Source: Pseudoalteromonas fuliginea (GTDB lineage Bacteria; Pseudomonadota; Gammaproteobacteria; Enterobacterales; Alteromonadaceae). From it: a stretch of 64,000 nucleotides of DNA. The notes under the pieces were generated by a model, which worked only from the letters and a program-made list of their open reading frames with translations, was not told the origin of the DNA and did no database searches. Positions 36,799-47,900 of this stretch are shown one piece after another. The stretch is from positions 83,897 through 147,896 of the forward strand of contig NZ_JJNZ01000020.1 of the NCBI RefSeq assembly GCF_000690055.1, given 5' to 3'. The translations under genes were made by a program, and so were the position numbers. How positions within the stretch are numbered: position 1 is the stretch's first letter; the number at the start of each line of letters is the position of its first letter.

Positions 36799-38079
36799 TT
36801 ACAGTTTGGCAAATGAGCGTTCGGCAGCTGCGATGGTCTCTTTTACTTCCTGAACAGAGTGTGCAGCACATACAAAACCGGCCTCAAACGCAGATGGTGC
36901 TAAGTAAACACCTTCTTCAAGCATAAGGTGGAAAAAACGTTTAAAACGCTCTAAGTCACATTCAGTTGCTTGTTTGTAGGTTGTTACTTTTTCCGCATCG
37001 GTAAAAAAGAATCCATACATCCCGCCTGCGTAATTAGTCGTTAACGCAATACCTGCTTTTTTAGCGCCTGCTTCAAATCCTTCACAAATTGCTTTTGAAA
37101 TTGCTTCTAGCTTATCGTGCAGGCCTGGCTCACTTAATAGCTCCAGTGATTTTAAACCAGCAGCCATTGCGATAGGGTTACCAGAAAGAGTGCCCGCTTG
37201 ATATACAGGGCCAACAGGTGCAATGTAATCCATTATTTCGGTTTTACCACCAAACGCGCCAACGGGCATGCCGCCGCCAATAACTTTACCTAAACACGTA
37301 AGATCTGGTTTAATGTTGTAATAAGCTTGTGCGCCGCCAAGTGCCACTCGAAAACCCGTCATTACTTCATCAAAAATAAGTACTGATTTATATTCGTCAC
37401 ACACATCGCGTAAACCTTCTAAAAAGCCTGGCACAGGTGGTATGCAGTTCATGTTACCGGCTACTGGCTCTACAATAATACAAGCAATTTCGTCTGCGTA
37501 TTTTGCAAAAATAGCCTTTACTTCATCTAAGTTATTAAACGATACCGTAAGCGTATGCTTTGCAAAGTCTTCTGGAATACCTGGAGAGTTCGGTACGCCC
37601 ATTGTTAGTGCACCAGAGCCTGCTTTAACTAATAACGAATCTGCATGGCCGTGGTAACACCCTTCAAACTTTAATATTTTATCGCGACCCGTAAAACCAC
37701 GTGCCAAACGAATTGCACTCATAGTTGCTTCAGTACCTGAGCTGACCATACGCACTTTTTCGATTGATGGGACTAGCTCTTTTACTTTTTCAGCCATTAA
37801 AATTTCGGCTTCAGTTGGCGCGCCATAACTGAGGCCGTTTTCTACTGCTTCGTGAACGGCTTGTTTAATCGCAGGGTGGTTATGCCCCATAATCATTGGC
37901 CCCCAAGAGCCAACGTAATCAATGTAACGATTACCATCAGCGTCAAATGTAAACGCACCTTCTGCTTTTGTAATAAATAGCGGCGTACCGCCTACACCAT
38001 TAAAAGCACGAACTGGCGAATTTACGCCACCTGGAATAGAGGCTTGAGCGCGTTCAAATAAGTCTTGGCTAATTGTCAT
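36799..38079 (-). CDS. hemL: Glutamate-1-semialdehyde 2,1-aminomutase
   Basis: HemL converts glutamate-1-semialdehyde to 5-aminolevulinate, the first committed tetrapyrrole precursor in the C5 pathway, using pyridoxal phosphate. The 426 residues are full length. Motifs include [16 protein letters not shown] (about 113-128), YHGHADS and the PLP-binding lysine K265 in [16 protein letters not shown]. It is 33 bases downstream of pyrB on the same strand, so the two may share a transcript. A second tetrapyrrole gene, hemJ, lies on the other side of pyrB. Confidence 0.97.
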   Translation of the reverse strand: MTISQDLFERAQASIPGGVNSPVRAFNGVGGTPLFITKAEGAFTFDADGNRYIDYVGSWGPMIMGHNHPAIKQAVHEAVENGLSYGAPTEAEILMAEKVKELVPSIEKVRMVSSGTEATMSAIRLARGFTGRDKILKFEGCYHGHADSLLVKAGSGALTMGVPNSPGIPEDFAKHTLTVSFNNLDEVKAIFAKYADEIACIIVEPVAGNMNCIPPVPGFLEGLRDVCDEYKSVLIFDEVMTGFRVALGGAQAYYNIKPDLTCLGKVIGGGMPVGAFGGKTEIMDYIAPVGPVYQAGTLSGNPIAMAAGLKSLELLSEPGLHDKLEAISKAICEGFEAGAKKAGIALTTNYAGGMYGFFFTDAEKVTTYKQATECDLERFKRFFHLMLEEGVYLAPSAFEAGFVCAAHSVQEVKETIAAAERSFAKL

Positions 38080-38112
38080 GAAAAATCCTATAAATTGTTA
38101 CTTAAAAGTGGC

Positions 38113-39129
38113 TTAGCTATCGCGTTTGCGGCTAAACCAAGGTACGTCTACTTCATACTTCTCAACTTTGTTTTCTACGCCGAGTGTTAAAGCAAACAGT
38201 GCCATACGAATTAATACACCATTTTGTACTTGGCGAAATATAGCTAAATTGTCGTTAGCGTTTAAGTCATTATCGAGCTCGTTGGCCTCAATACGACTGT
38301 CACGCGGAAGTGGATGCATAAGAACAGAGTTAGGTTTACAGTGTGCACTGTAAATTGATTGGCTAATTCTAAATCCACCTCGGTATTTATTTGCTTCTTC
38401 TTGTGAAGGAAAGCGTTCTTCTTGAATACGTGTTTGATAAACGATGTCGGCCGCTAAATTGCCTTCCATCTTGTCTACCAATTCAATTTTATGACCCGCG
38501 TTATCTACTGCGTCTAAGATGTAGTCAGGCATTTGTAAGCCATCGGGAGCAACCATCGAAAATTTTACATTTTTATAATGGCACAATAGTTTTGAAAGCG
38601 AGTGTACGGTGCGACCATATTTTAAATCGCCCACTAAGGCTATATGCATACCATCAATGTTTTGATCAAAACGGCTGAGTTCACGTTCAATAGTGAGTAA
38701 GTCAAGTAAGGCTTGAGTGGGGTGCTCATTTGGGCCATCGCCACCATTAATTACTGGTACGCTACAACCCGTAGCAAACTCACTGACCGAGCCAGAATCT
38801 GGGTGACGCATAGCGACAGCATCAGCATAAGCTGAAATAACACGTGCGGTATCGTAAAGTGATTCCCCTTTTGCAAGGGCTGAGCTTTGCATACCGGTTG
38901 TTTCACGAACTAAACCACCGAGTAAGTTAAAGGCTGTACCAAAGCTTACACGTGTTCGTGTGCTTGGCTCAAAAAACAAGTTAGCTAAAATAGCACCTTC
39001 AAGTACGTTGGTACGTTTTTGTTTTTTAGCATAAGGCTCCATTTTTTTAGCAACTGCAAAAATGCGTTCAATACAGTCCCTGTCTAGTTGACTAACAGAC
39101 AGTATATTTTCACCTTGGAAACTTAACAT
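38113..39129 (-). CDS. pyrB: Aspartate carbamoyltransferase catalytic subunit
   Basis: PyrB joins carbamoyl phosphate and aspartate in pyrimidine synthesis. The 338-residue protein has the carbamoyl-phosphate loop FFEPSTRTR (52-60), a HPLPRD motif near the C-terminal third and the usual two-domain fold. It is longer than E. coli PyrB (311), and no pyrI regulatory-subunit gene follows: hemL comes next after 33 bases. The leader (39130-39200) contains a 7-bp inverted repeat followed by a short T run, so attenuation by pyrimidine level is possible. Confidence 0.95.
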   Translation of the reverse strand: MLSFQGENILSVSQLDRDCIERIFAVAKKMEPYAKKQKRTNVLEGAILANLFFEPSTRTRVSFGTAFNLLGGLVRETTGMQSSALAKGESLYDTARVISAYADAVAMRHPDSGSVSEFATGCSVPVINGGDGPNEHPTQALLDLLTIERELSRFDQNIDGMHIALVGDLKYGRTVHSLSKLLCHYKNVKFSMVAPDGLQMPDYILDAVDNAGHKIELVDKMEGNLAADIVYQTRIQEERFPSQEEANKYRGGFRISQSIYSAHCKPNSVLMHPLPRDSRIEANELDNDLNANDNLAIFRQVQNGVLIRMALFALTLGVENKVEKYEVDVPWFSRKRDS

Positions 39130-39149
39130 GGGGTTATTCCTAGTTTTTC

Positions 39150-39191
39150 AAAAGGGCGCGATAATCCAAAAAATGGGGCACGCAATCGCGC
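39150..39191 (-). promoter_or_regulatory. Possible attenuator in the pyrB leader
   Basis: On the minus strand, GCGCGAT and ATCGCGC (39185-39191 and 39156-39162) enclose a 22-base interior with a run of six T, and are followed by CCTTTT. This lies 27-62 bases before the pyrB ATG. Pyrimidine-sensitive attenuators occur at this place in enteric pyrBI operons. The T run is short, so this is a tentative call. Confidence 0.4.
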
Positions 39192-39215
39192 GTATTAAAA
39201 CAAAATTAAAATGTG

Positions 39216-39301
39216 ACTTAACCTGAACTCTGGTTGGGCTGCTCACTAATACATTGAGAAATAATGATATTTAAATTTATTCATCTCTAGCCAGAGGTTT
39301 T
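39216..39301 (-). repeat. Intergenic repeat, copy A (~86 bp)
   Basis: Read on the minus strand, this element starts CTCTGGCTAGAGATGAATAA, runs through AAATATCATTAT and TATTAGTG, and ends CAGAGTTCAGGTTAA. It matches copy B (41686-41768, plus strand) over its whole length with a 3-base length difference. Its ends carry CTCTGG/CCAGAG as inverted repeats. It begins right at the hemJ stop codon. No protein is encoded; it looks like a short mobile or palindromic repeat of the genome. Confidence 0.65.
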
Positions 39302-39735
39302 CACAAGCTAGGCTTTATTACTGCTAATGCCACAATTATGAGTAGCGCAATAACAGGTAGCTCGTTAAAAATTCGGTAAAAACGATCCGTTTTAGTGTTT
39401 CGGTCATGCTTAAAGTCGCTCAATAATTTAAAACAGTAGCCGTGGTATATATACAAAATAATAACGAGTACAAGTTTGTAATGTAGCCACATGCTGTATC
39501 TAAACCAATCACGACCATACTCAACAATGGTTAGTACTCCAAATACAGCCGTTAAAACAGCAAATGGGGTGACAAAATAAAGTAGTCTGCGCTCCATAAC
39601 TTTAAGCATAGAGTTACACGACTTTTCTTCGCTCATGGCGTGATATACAAATAATCGAGGTAAGTAAAAAATACCGGCAAACCACGCAATCATAAAAAAT
39701 ATGTGGAGTGTTTTATAAATCAATAATGCGCTCAT
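39301..39735 (-). CDS. hemJ: Protoporphyrinogen oxidase HemJ (UPF0093)
   Basis: HemJ is an inner-membrane enzyme that oxidises protoporphyrinogen IX to protoporphyrin IX in heme synthesis. The 144 residues form four membrane helices. The family motifs are LLIYKTLHIFFMIAWFAGIFYLPRLFVYH at the N-terminus (with conserved H11) and the central RLLYFVTPFAV and WLHYKLVLV. It is 15 bases downstream of the CLC gene and probably in the same operon. Together with hemL nearby it places two tetrapyrrole genes in one cluster. Confidence 0.9.
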   Translation of the reverse strand: MSALLIYKTLHIFFMIAWFAGIFYLPRLFVYHAMSEEKSCNSMLKVMERRLLYFVTPFAVLTAVFGVLTIVEYGRDWFRYSMWLHYKLVLVIILYIYHGYCFKLLSDFKHDRNTKTDRFYRIFNELPVIALLIIVALAVIKPSL

Positions 39736-39750
39736 AATAATCCTTATTGT

Positions 39751-41433
39751 TTAAAGTAAGCTGTTACGAATGGTCAAAATATGATGAATTTGGTCCCAAC
39801 GTAAAAGCCCCATAATTTGTTGGTTATCTAAAAGGTTGTAAACGTACAGTGCGCCACTTCTTTTGTCTTTTAACATATCGAATGCATCGGCTAGTGTTGC
39901 TTGGCTACTAATGCCCTGCAGGCTAATGTAGTTTAAATTGATGGCCTGATCAGACATTAGACTTAAATCGTATTCAGCAAGCCTGTAGCCATTCTCCTCA
40001 TCAAATACAATAAGTGGTGTTTGGCTATCCATAGCATCAAGGGTATTTTTTATTTGTTCTTTATCATCTGAATATAGCAATTTGAAATTTTCGTCCATGT
40101 CATCCATTATCCCTACTTTTTGTAGCGCTTCTGTGGCTGGAGATACATGATAGGGAAGTCCCTGAAAATCTAATTGCTGTAAAAATATGGATCGATTTCC
40201 AAAAAATTGTAATGCAGTTACATAGGCTGTCGTTATAACAAGCATGGCAGGCACAATAATCTCAGGCGATGATGTTAGCTCCATAACGGTTGTTAAAGCA
40301 GCTAATGGGGCATGCAACGTTGCAGCCATTAATCCCGCCATTCCTAAAACCCCATAAGTACCTGCTATATCAGTTCCAGGACTAATAAATTGTGCGCAAA
40401 AGGCCATAAGAGTACCAATTAATACGCCAAGTCCGATCACTGGGCCAATTAACCCACCAGGAATACCCAAACCAATCGCAAATAAAGTGGCAAGTAATTT
40501 GGCAATTAAAATGGTGGTAAGTAATTTTACGTTCTCAGGGGATTCTACCGCAATGGTAATTGCACTCATACCTGACCCCATTGCTTGTGGTACTGCGTAT
40601 GCAATTAAACTGGCAATACAGCCTGCAATCAATAGGCGAGGGAACATACTCAAAGGCTTAAATGTTTTAATAATTAACATTAAATTTTGATTAAAGCTAA
40701 ATGCAATTGCACCGAGTGCCATGCCGCACAATATTAAATATGGGTAGTGCCAACCGCTAAGTGGCGCTATTGTAATAAGAGCAAGTTCAGAGCCTTCACC
40801 AAAAACAAATTGAGTAGCGAGTGCACCTGTAACCGCAGCAAGCATAATGGGCACAAATATATGTACTTTATATTCCCTAAGTACTACTTCCATTACGAAG
40901 ATAACAGCTGCCAGTGGGGTATTAAATGAAGCAGCAATCCCAGCTGCAACACCACAACCCGTTAATGTACGCATCGCGTTATGAGGTAAGTGGAGCTTGT
41001 CGGCTAAAATGCTTGCACCAGTGGCGCCCATATGAACAGAAGGGCCTTCGCGGCCGACCGAAAAACCACTTATAAGTGCTAATGCACCACCAACAAACTG
41101 ATTTACCGTATTATAAAGAGGCATTTGTCCGTAATGGCGCTTAATACGGTGAATAACAAAAGGAATGCCTAAACGGTAATGTTTAAAGCCAGTAAACGCA
41201 GCAAAACACGCAATTAATAGTGCGGCTATTAGCGGCATTAAAACACGTTCAAGAGTGGGTAGGGTAGTAAAGTCGTCAGGGGTTTCTAAAAATAAGCTTT
41301 GGAAAAATAAAATAGTTAAACGAAATAAAATAATAAAAAATGCAGCAATCAATCCGGCAACTACGCCTAATAAGCATAATTGTACAGATGTTTTAGGTTT
41401 TGCCAGCCGACGCCTGAGTTGCTCAAGCCACAT
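39751..41433 (-). CDS. CLC-family chloride channel/transporter with CBS-like tail
   Basis: This 560-residue inner-membrane protein has the CLC fold (about 15-435, many helices) and a C-terminal CBS-pair-like cytosolic region (about 440-560). The gating glutamate is present as E129 in GREGPSVHMG, and GIPGGLIGPVIG forms part of the anion path. Two residues differ from the E. coli exchanger: the selectivity serine of GSGIP is leucine (L88 in RLGIP), and the internal proton glutamate is valine (FVMEVV), as in eukaryotic CLC channels. It may thus be a channel rather than a 2:1 exchanger. It lies immediately upstream of hemJ. Confidence 0.9.
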   Translation of the reverse strand: MWLEQLRRRLAKPKTSVQLCLLGVVAGLIAAFFIILFRLTILFFQSLFLETPDDFTTLPTLERVLMPLIAALLIACFAAFTGFKHYRLGIPFVIHRIKRHYGQMPLYNTVNQFVGGALALISGFSVGREGPSVHMGATGASILADKLHLPHNAMRTLTGCGVAAGIAASFNTPLAAVIFVMEVVLREYKVHIFVPIMLAAVTGALATQFVFGEGSELALITIAPLSGWHYPYLILCGMALGAIAFSFNQNLMLIIKTFKPLSMFPRLLIAGCIASLIAYAVPQAMGSGMSAITIAVESPENVKLLTTILIAKLLATLFAIGLGIPGGLIGPVIGLGVLIGTLMAFCAQFISPGTDIAGTYGVLGMAGLMAATLHAPLAALTTVMELTSSPEIIVPAMLVITTAYVTALQFFGNRSIFLQQLDFQGLPYHVSPATEALQKVGIMDDMDENFKLLYSDDKEQIKNTLDAMDSQTPLIVFDEENGYRLAEYDLSLMSDQAINLNYISLQGISSQATLADAFDMLKDKRSGALYVYNLLDNQQIMGLLRWDQIHHILTIRNSLL

Positions 41434-41907
41434 GCATTATTTCCTCGTCATATTTTTCAGCGAGCAGTTTAGCAAATGCTAACCACTAAGTCCTTGTGAT
41501 TTTGTAAAATTAATAACATAAATAGATTCACATAACTGATAAGGAAGTTGCTACTAAATTAACTTTATTTCCTTCAAAAATTTGCCTGAAAAAATATTTT
41601 GACATGTAAATTAACCTGAACTTTGGATAATAAATCTATCTCAAGCGGTTACTTTTAGCGCTGACTGCGTAGAATCTACTCGTAATAAAAGTCTCTGGCT
41701 AGGGAAAAAAATTAAAATATCATATAATTCAATTTTTTAGTGTGTCACTTGAACAGTGCTCAGGTTAAATTAGTTTTAATATTTATGGTGGTGTTCGTTG
41801 ATACTATTCGTAAACTTAAAATGAGTCGTTTTTATTTTTTAAATGGTTTACTTTTGTTAATATAAGGTATTAAAAACTAATTATAATGCGTTAAGCATAG
41901 GAAATTT
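41434..41907. other. Intergenic region between the CLC and protease genes
   Basis: These 474 bases lie between two divergent genes and must hold both promoters. The centre (41611-41768) is the repeat listed separately. The flanks are AT-rich and show no open frame with a start signal. GGAAATTT before the protease ATG gives only a weak ribosome-binding site. Confidence 0.5.
41611..41768 (+). repeat. MITE-like intergenic repeat, copy B (~158 bp)
   Basis: The element starts TTAACCTGAACTTTGG and ends GTGCTCAGGTTAA, so its ends are inverted repeats (TTAACCTGA/TCAGGTTAA). The right half (41686-41768) aligns with the reverse complement of copy A at 39216-39301. The left end (41611-41626) matches the other edge of copy A with one difference (AACCTGAACTYTGG). 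No open frame is present. The structure suggests a small non-autonomous element or a composite of two inverted units. Confidence 0.65.
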
Positions 41908-44900
41908 ATGTATAAAGGATTAACTGCAGGGATTACTGCGTTATGTGTTTTTAACTCGATGGTAGCCCATAGCGCTGTTGTTGAAAGAATTACACCTGTA
42001 AATAAAGTGGAATTGACGGCACTTCTTAATAATTCATCTACAAGCAATTCAAAAAATATAAATCCAGTTTATTTCTCTGAAATATCAAAAAATAACAGTA
42101 TGTTATCTAAAGGGATTAATGGATCTAAAAAATCTAAAAAGATGCAACAGTATTACGCTGGGGTTCCTATTTGGGGGCAGCAGATTAGTGTACAAAATAA
42201 AACAAACCATATCAGTGGTTTTTTTGCCAAGAACATCAGCGATGAACAGCTTAAAAAAACAAAAAATAATCAGTTCAAGCCTGAAGATGCTGCTAAAGCA
42301 ATATTAGCAAAGTCAAAACTAAATATAGCTTCGCGTTTTGATATCACGAGTAATGATCGTTACATCTACATAAATAATGGTAAAGCGCGCTATGTTCGAC
42401 TTATAGAATTGTTTGTTAATGATCAGTCATTGGAGAGCCTACCAGCAGCGTTAATTGATGAGTCAGATTATTCTCTAATTAAAGTATGGAATAATATTCA
42501 ACAAGCGCAAGCTTCAGGACCTGGTGGTAATACGAAGACTGGCCAGTATGAATATGGGACAGATTTCCCTGCGCTAGAAGTTACTCAAAATGGCACAACA
42601 TGCTTTTTAGAAAACGACAAAGTAAAGACGGTGACAATGGAGTCAGGCCAAGAACCTGTCGATGCATTTTCGTTCCTTTGTGATAGAAATACTCATAAAG
42701 AAATAAATGGTGCATATTCTCCTTTGAATGATGCGCACGCGTTTGGTACCGCTGTTTTTGATATGTATGAGCAATGGTATAATACGGCCCCATTAACATT
42801 TAAATTGTTAATGCGTGTTCATCAAGATAATGGCTGGGAAAATGCCACTTGGAATGGCTATGCGATGACATTTGGCGATGGGGCAGATCGATTTCACCCT
42901 TTAGTGTCATTAGATATTGTTTCTCATGAAGTAAGCCATGGTTTCACAAATCAAAATTCAGACTTGATGTATTTTGATCAGTCGGGTGGTATTAATGAGT
43001 CATTTTCTGATATGGCAGGAGAAACAGCTGAGTTTTTTGTTCGAGGCGAGACTGATTGGTTATCTGGCGCAGATATAACGAAACAAGCGACTGCTTTACG
43101 TTACTTTGAAACACCTTCTAATGATGGTGTCTCTATTGATCATGCTAATGATTTTTACTACGGAATGGATGTGCACTTTAGTAGTGGCGTATTTAATCGT
43201 GCTTTTTTCTTACTAGCGACAAGTGAAGGTTGGGATCCAAAAAAAGCATTTGAAATTATGCTTAAAGCCAATCAAAACTATTGGATTTCTTCATCGGATT
43301 ATATTGATGCCGCATGTGGTGCAATAAATACAGCAATAGACCTTCGCTACAATGCAGGTGATGTTGTTAATGCATTTAATGCTGTTGGTGTTATCTGTAA
43401 TAACATTCAGTTCATCGATAGTGATTTAGATGGAATGGATGATAACTGGGAGCGTGTTTACAATTTAGACCCCAGCTCAGCAGGTGATGCAGATCTTGAT
43501 TTAGATAATGATGGTCTAACTAATTTGGAAGAATACAATGCAAATACTCTTCCTAACAACGAAGATTCCGATGGGGATACGTTAACTGATTTTGCTGAAT
43601 TAAATGAACACAATACTAATCCTATAAGTTCAGATTCAGATTTAGATACGATGCCTGACAACTGGGAGCTTACATATCAGCTTAATCCGTTAGATGGGAG
43701 TGATAGCCAACTAGATTTAGATGGGGATGGAATAAGCAACCTGATTGAATATTTAGCCGGTTCTGACCCATCTGATGCTAGCTCAACACCAGATGTTCCA
43801 TCCACTACCACGATAAATTTTGATGACGGACTTGTACCAGAAAACTTTATTTCATCTGTACCTAGTACTCCTTGGTTAGTAGTGCAGGATGTTGAGACCA
43901 ATAGTTTTGTATTAACTAATAATGATATAGGCGACTCCCAGCAAACGAGTGTTGAATATTCAGTACTTATTGATAGTGACAAATTTTTAAACTTTAACTA
44001 CAACATTAATTCAGAAGAAAACTTTGATTTTTTCACTGTTTATATTAACGATGAATTGGTTTTAAATAAATCAGGTGTTTCACTGCAATGGGAAACATTT
44101 ACTCATGCAATTTCTGCTGGTTTGAATAAGTTAACTTTTGTTTACAGTAAAGATATGTCCGTATCAACTGATTCAGATGCCGTATTTATAGATAATATTT
44201 ATATTGGCGACGAGTTTTCTGACATTGACGCAGACGGTATCGCTGATTATTGGGAATTGCAACACGGCTTAAATATTAATGACTCAAGTGATGCATTACT
44301 CGATAATGATGAAGACGGGCTGTCAAATTTACAGGAATTTGAAAACCAAGGCTTACCTAATAACGCAGATACTGATGGCGATAAAATGCCGGACGGTTGG
44401 GAGTTTTACAACGGTTTATCTCTAACAGATCCTAGTGATGCGACGAGTGATCACGATGGCGATGGTTTTAGTAATTTAATCGAATTTATAAGTGGTACAA
44501 ACCCACAAGATATAAGCTCTTTCCCTTTGCATTTAGATATTACGGATTCATTTGAAGGCAGCGAACTACCATCATGGCTAGTGGATAATGAACAGAGTAA
44601 TTCACCATGGTATATTGATACAACTTTTGCGACTGATGGTGCTCAAAGTATTCGGTCAGGAGTATTATCTGATAATGAAATTAGCCAATTTGATGTGACG
44701 GGGTTATTTAAGTCGGGTTACTTACTGTTTGATTTTAAAATAGAATCTGAAAGTTGCTGTGATAATTTACATGTGTATGTAAATGAACAACGAATATTTG
44801 CATCAGATTCCTCTTTAAAAGAAGGCCCACTGCTGTTAGAGATTGAAGAGGGGGTTCAAAATATTAGCTTTAAATATAGTAAAGACGGCTCTGCTAGTTA

Positions 44901-47900
44901 TGGTCAGGATACTGTATGGATTGATAATTTTGTATATTTACCATTAGATGATATGCGTGATTCAGACGGTGATCTGTTACCCGATGTTTGGGAGGTCAAA
45001 TATGCTTTAGATCGCCTTGACAGTACTGATGCGCAATTAGATTTAGATAACGATGGTTTAAGTGCTTTGCAAGAGTATGAATTAGGCACAAACCCTAATC
45101 TTGGTGATACAGATAACGATGAGCTAAGTGATGGTTACGAAGTAGATAATGGATTATTACCTCTAGATTCAACGGATGCATTACTCGACACCGATAATGA
45201 TGGTTACTCAAATTACCAAGAGTTTTATGCACAAAGTCGAGCAGATAGTTCACAATCAATTCCTTCGACATTCTCTAATTTAAGTGAAAGTTTTGAAGGT
45301 AATTCATTACCAAGTTATTTAACACCCCTTGCGAATAGTCAAAAGGAGTGGAGTGCTTATCAAAATTGGTTTACTGACGGCGCTCAAAGCATTTCAATCA
45401 TAGACGTAAAACAAGGTGAGCAAGTTGGGTTTGCACTCGCTGGTGTGTTTGAACAAGGCTATTTGAATTTAGATTATTCTTACTCTTACTCTGGCGTCTT
45501 TGTAGTTATTGTCAATGGTAATAAGCTCGATTTATTCACTAATGAATCAAGACTTCTAATTCCGATTAATGCCGGTTTCAATATAATTAAAGTCTCATTT
45601 ATTCCAAACCACGATATACAATTCGCTTTAGCTGTAGACCAATTGCAATGGATTTCTGAAGTTGATCCGACGCTAGACACCGATAATGATGGCATTCCCG
45701 ATTACTGGGAGTTTGAGCATGGTTTAAATGTACTTGATAGCTATGATGCATCCAATGATAACGATTACGACGGCTTAACTAATTTAATCGAGTTTGAGTT
45801 AAATACAAACCCTCAATCAAATGACACAGACAGCGATGGTGTTATTGATAATGAAGATAGTGCCCCAACAGACCCTACTCAGGGTGAGAACCAAGCTCCT
45901 ACTTTTACAGATTTATCCGCTGTTACGATTGAGGCTGAACGTGAATACACATATTTGCTTGATCTCTATAGACCCGATGTAGTGGACAATGGCTATTTTA
46001 CACCAGAGGTTTACATTTCGAATGGAAGCAGGTTTGATGTAGGTGAACACCAAGTTACATGGATTGCGCGTGATAGGGCTGGGAATGAAACTCAAGCTGT
46101 GCAAACCGTCTTCATTGTTGACACCGTTGCACCGATTTTTGAAGCAAATAGTACACTTCATTTTTATGGTAATACAATTGATGGAATTAAAAATGAGCTA
46201 CTAAACGGTTATGTCATTCGTGAGAATGTATCTGGTCTGAGTTCAGTAACAATAGATAATGATTTTGTTTTTCGTACTGGTTTAGTTAACGTTGCTGTTA
46301 CGGCTGAAGATGGAGCTGGAAATAAAGCATCCGGGGTTGTGAATGTGCAAATATACCCAGAGATCGCGATTCAACCATTTACGCTTTCTGATTCGATTCA
46401 TAAAATAGTTGTTAAACTTTACATATCAGGCGAAAGCCCCACAGGCTATGCTCGCTTTCAGTTACGAGCAGGTAATAATTATAAATCATTTAGTATAGAT
46501 GAATCTGGCTCTATTGAAGTTGAACTAGATCCTAGCTTCATTGGTAATTCAACCCTGCTAGAGCTTGAGCCTAATTATAGCGTTTTTGTTACCGACAAAG
46601 CTCAAAGCAAAATTTTATTTCATGACGAGTTGATTGAGCCTTATATTTCTTTACTTTATAAACAAAATAATAAAGTAGTAACATCGATAGAGCGAAGTAA
46701 CTCGCCTACTTCAGTGGTTGTAAAGTTAATGGGGACTACACCTGAATATGCGCAGCTGAACGAAAACACTGGCAGTGACTTAGATTTTTATAGGCTGAGT
46801 GATACGAGTTGGGAAATGACTTTTGATTCAAAAAGTATTAGCTCGGATGTATTTGAGTTGTCATTTTCAGCGACGATAAACGATGATGTTGTTGCGACAA
46901 CTACACAGACAATCCCTGTTATTGATGAAGTAGTATTTAATGATCCACTAATAGATACTGATGGTGATGGTATTCCCGATATAGAAGAGGGTATGAGTGA
47001 CGCTGACAGAGATGGGATCCCTGATTATTTAGATAATTCATCAATAATGAATATCGGTATTTTAGAATCGGGTAAAGTACTCCATAGCGTCAATGAGTTC
47101 AATTCAATTCGTGTTGGCACTATTGCTCGTTTGAGCAACAGTGATGTTATCCATAGTTTGACAATTGATGAGCAACAACTTGAAAATCACTTATCTGATT
47201 TAGATATTTTTGAGCCACATTTTCAAGCTAAAAGTGACTTAGTTAATCTAAACGTAGAATTAGCAAATGAAGCCGATTATGTTGAAATTGCTCTACCACA
47301 GTTAGATAACGCGTTATTGAGCTCGGATTTACAAGTTAGGTTACTTTCAATCTCAGGTTGGAAAACGGTGCCTAAGTTAACAGGGAATGTTTATCAAGAA
47401 ATATGCTCGCAATGCACAGCTTTTGAAGTACTTGATGGTGGCGAATTTGATTTAGATGGTCAAAAGAATGGATTTGTGGAATTAGTTGCAAAACTTGCAC
47501 AAGAAAGTTTGAATCAGGCACCTGTTTTAGCGCTTGAATTACCGGATCAAATGAATGAACTCGAAACGTTTAATTTAGATGCATCAAACACAATTGACCC
47601 TGACGGAGATATAATTAGCTACAGTTGGTCTGTTGCAAACGAAGCCGTGACAATTAATACACCGGAACTCGATATAGCGACACTTACGGTAGGTGAATTA
47701 ACGCAAAGTGTTGATAGTGTAATTACTCTTATTATTGATGATGGCTATGAAGAGTTTACGTATACGCACAATGTTAAGTTTTTACATATCAACCAATTGC
47801 CAGAGATTACACTCGCGAGTACATATTCTGTAAATGAAGGTGATAACGTTGTTATTATCGCTGAAGCCACAGACAAAGAGTCTAGCGACTTAAGCTACTC

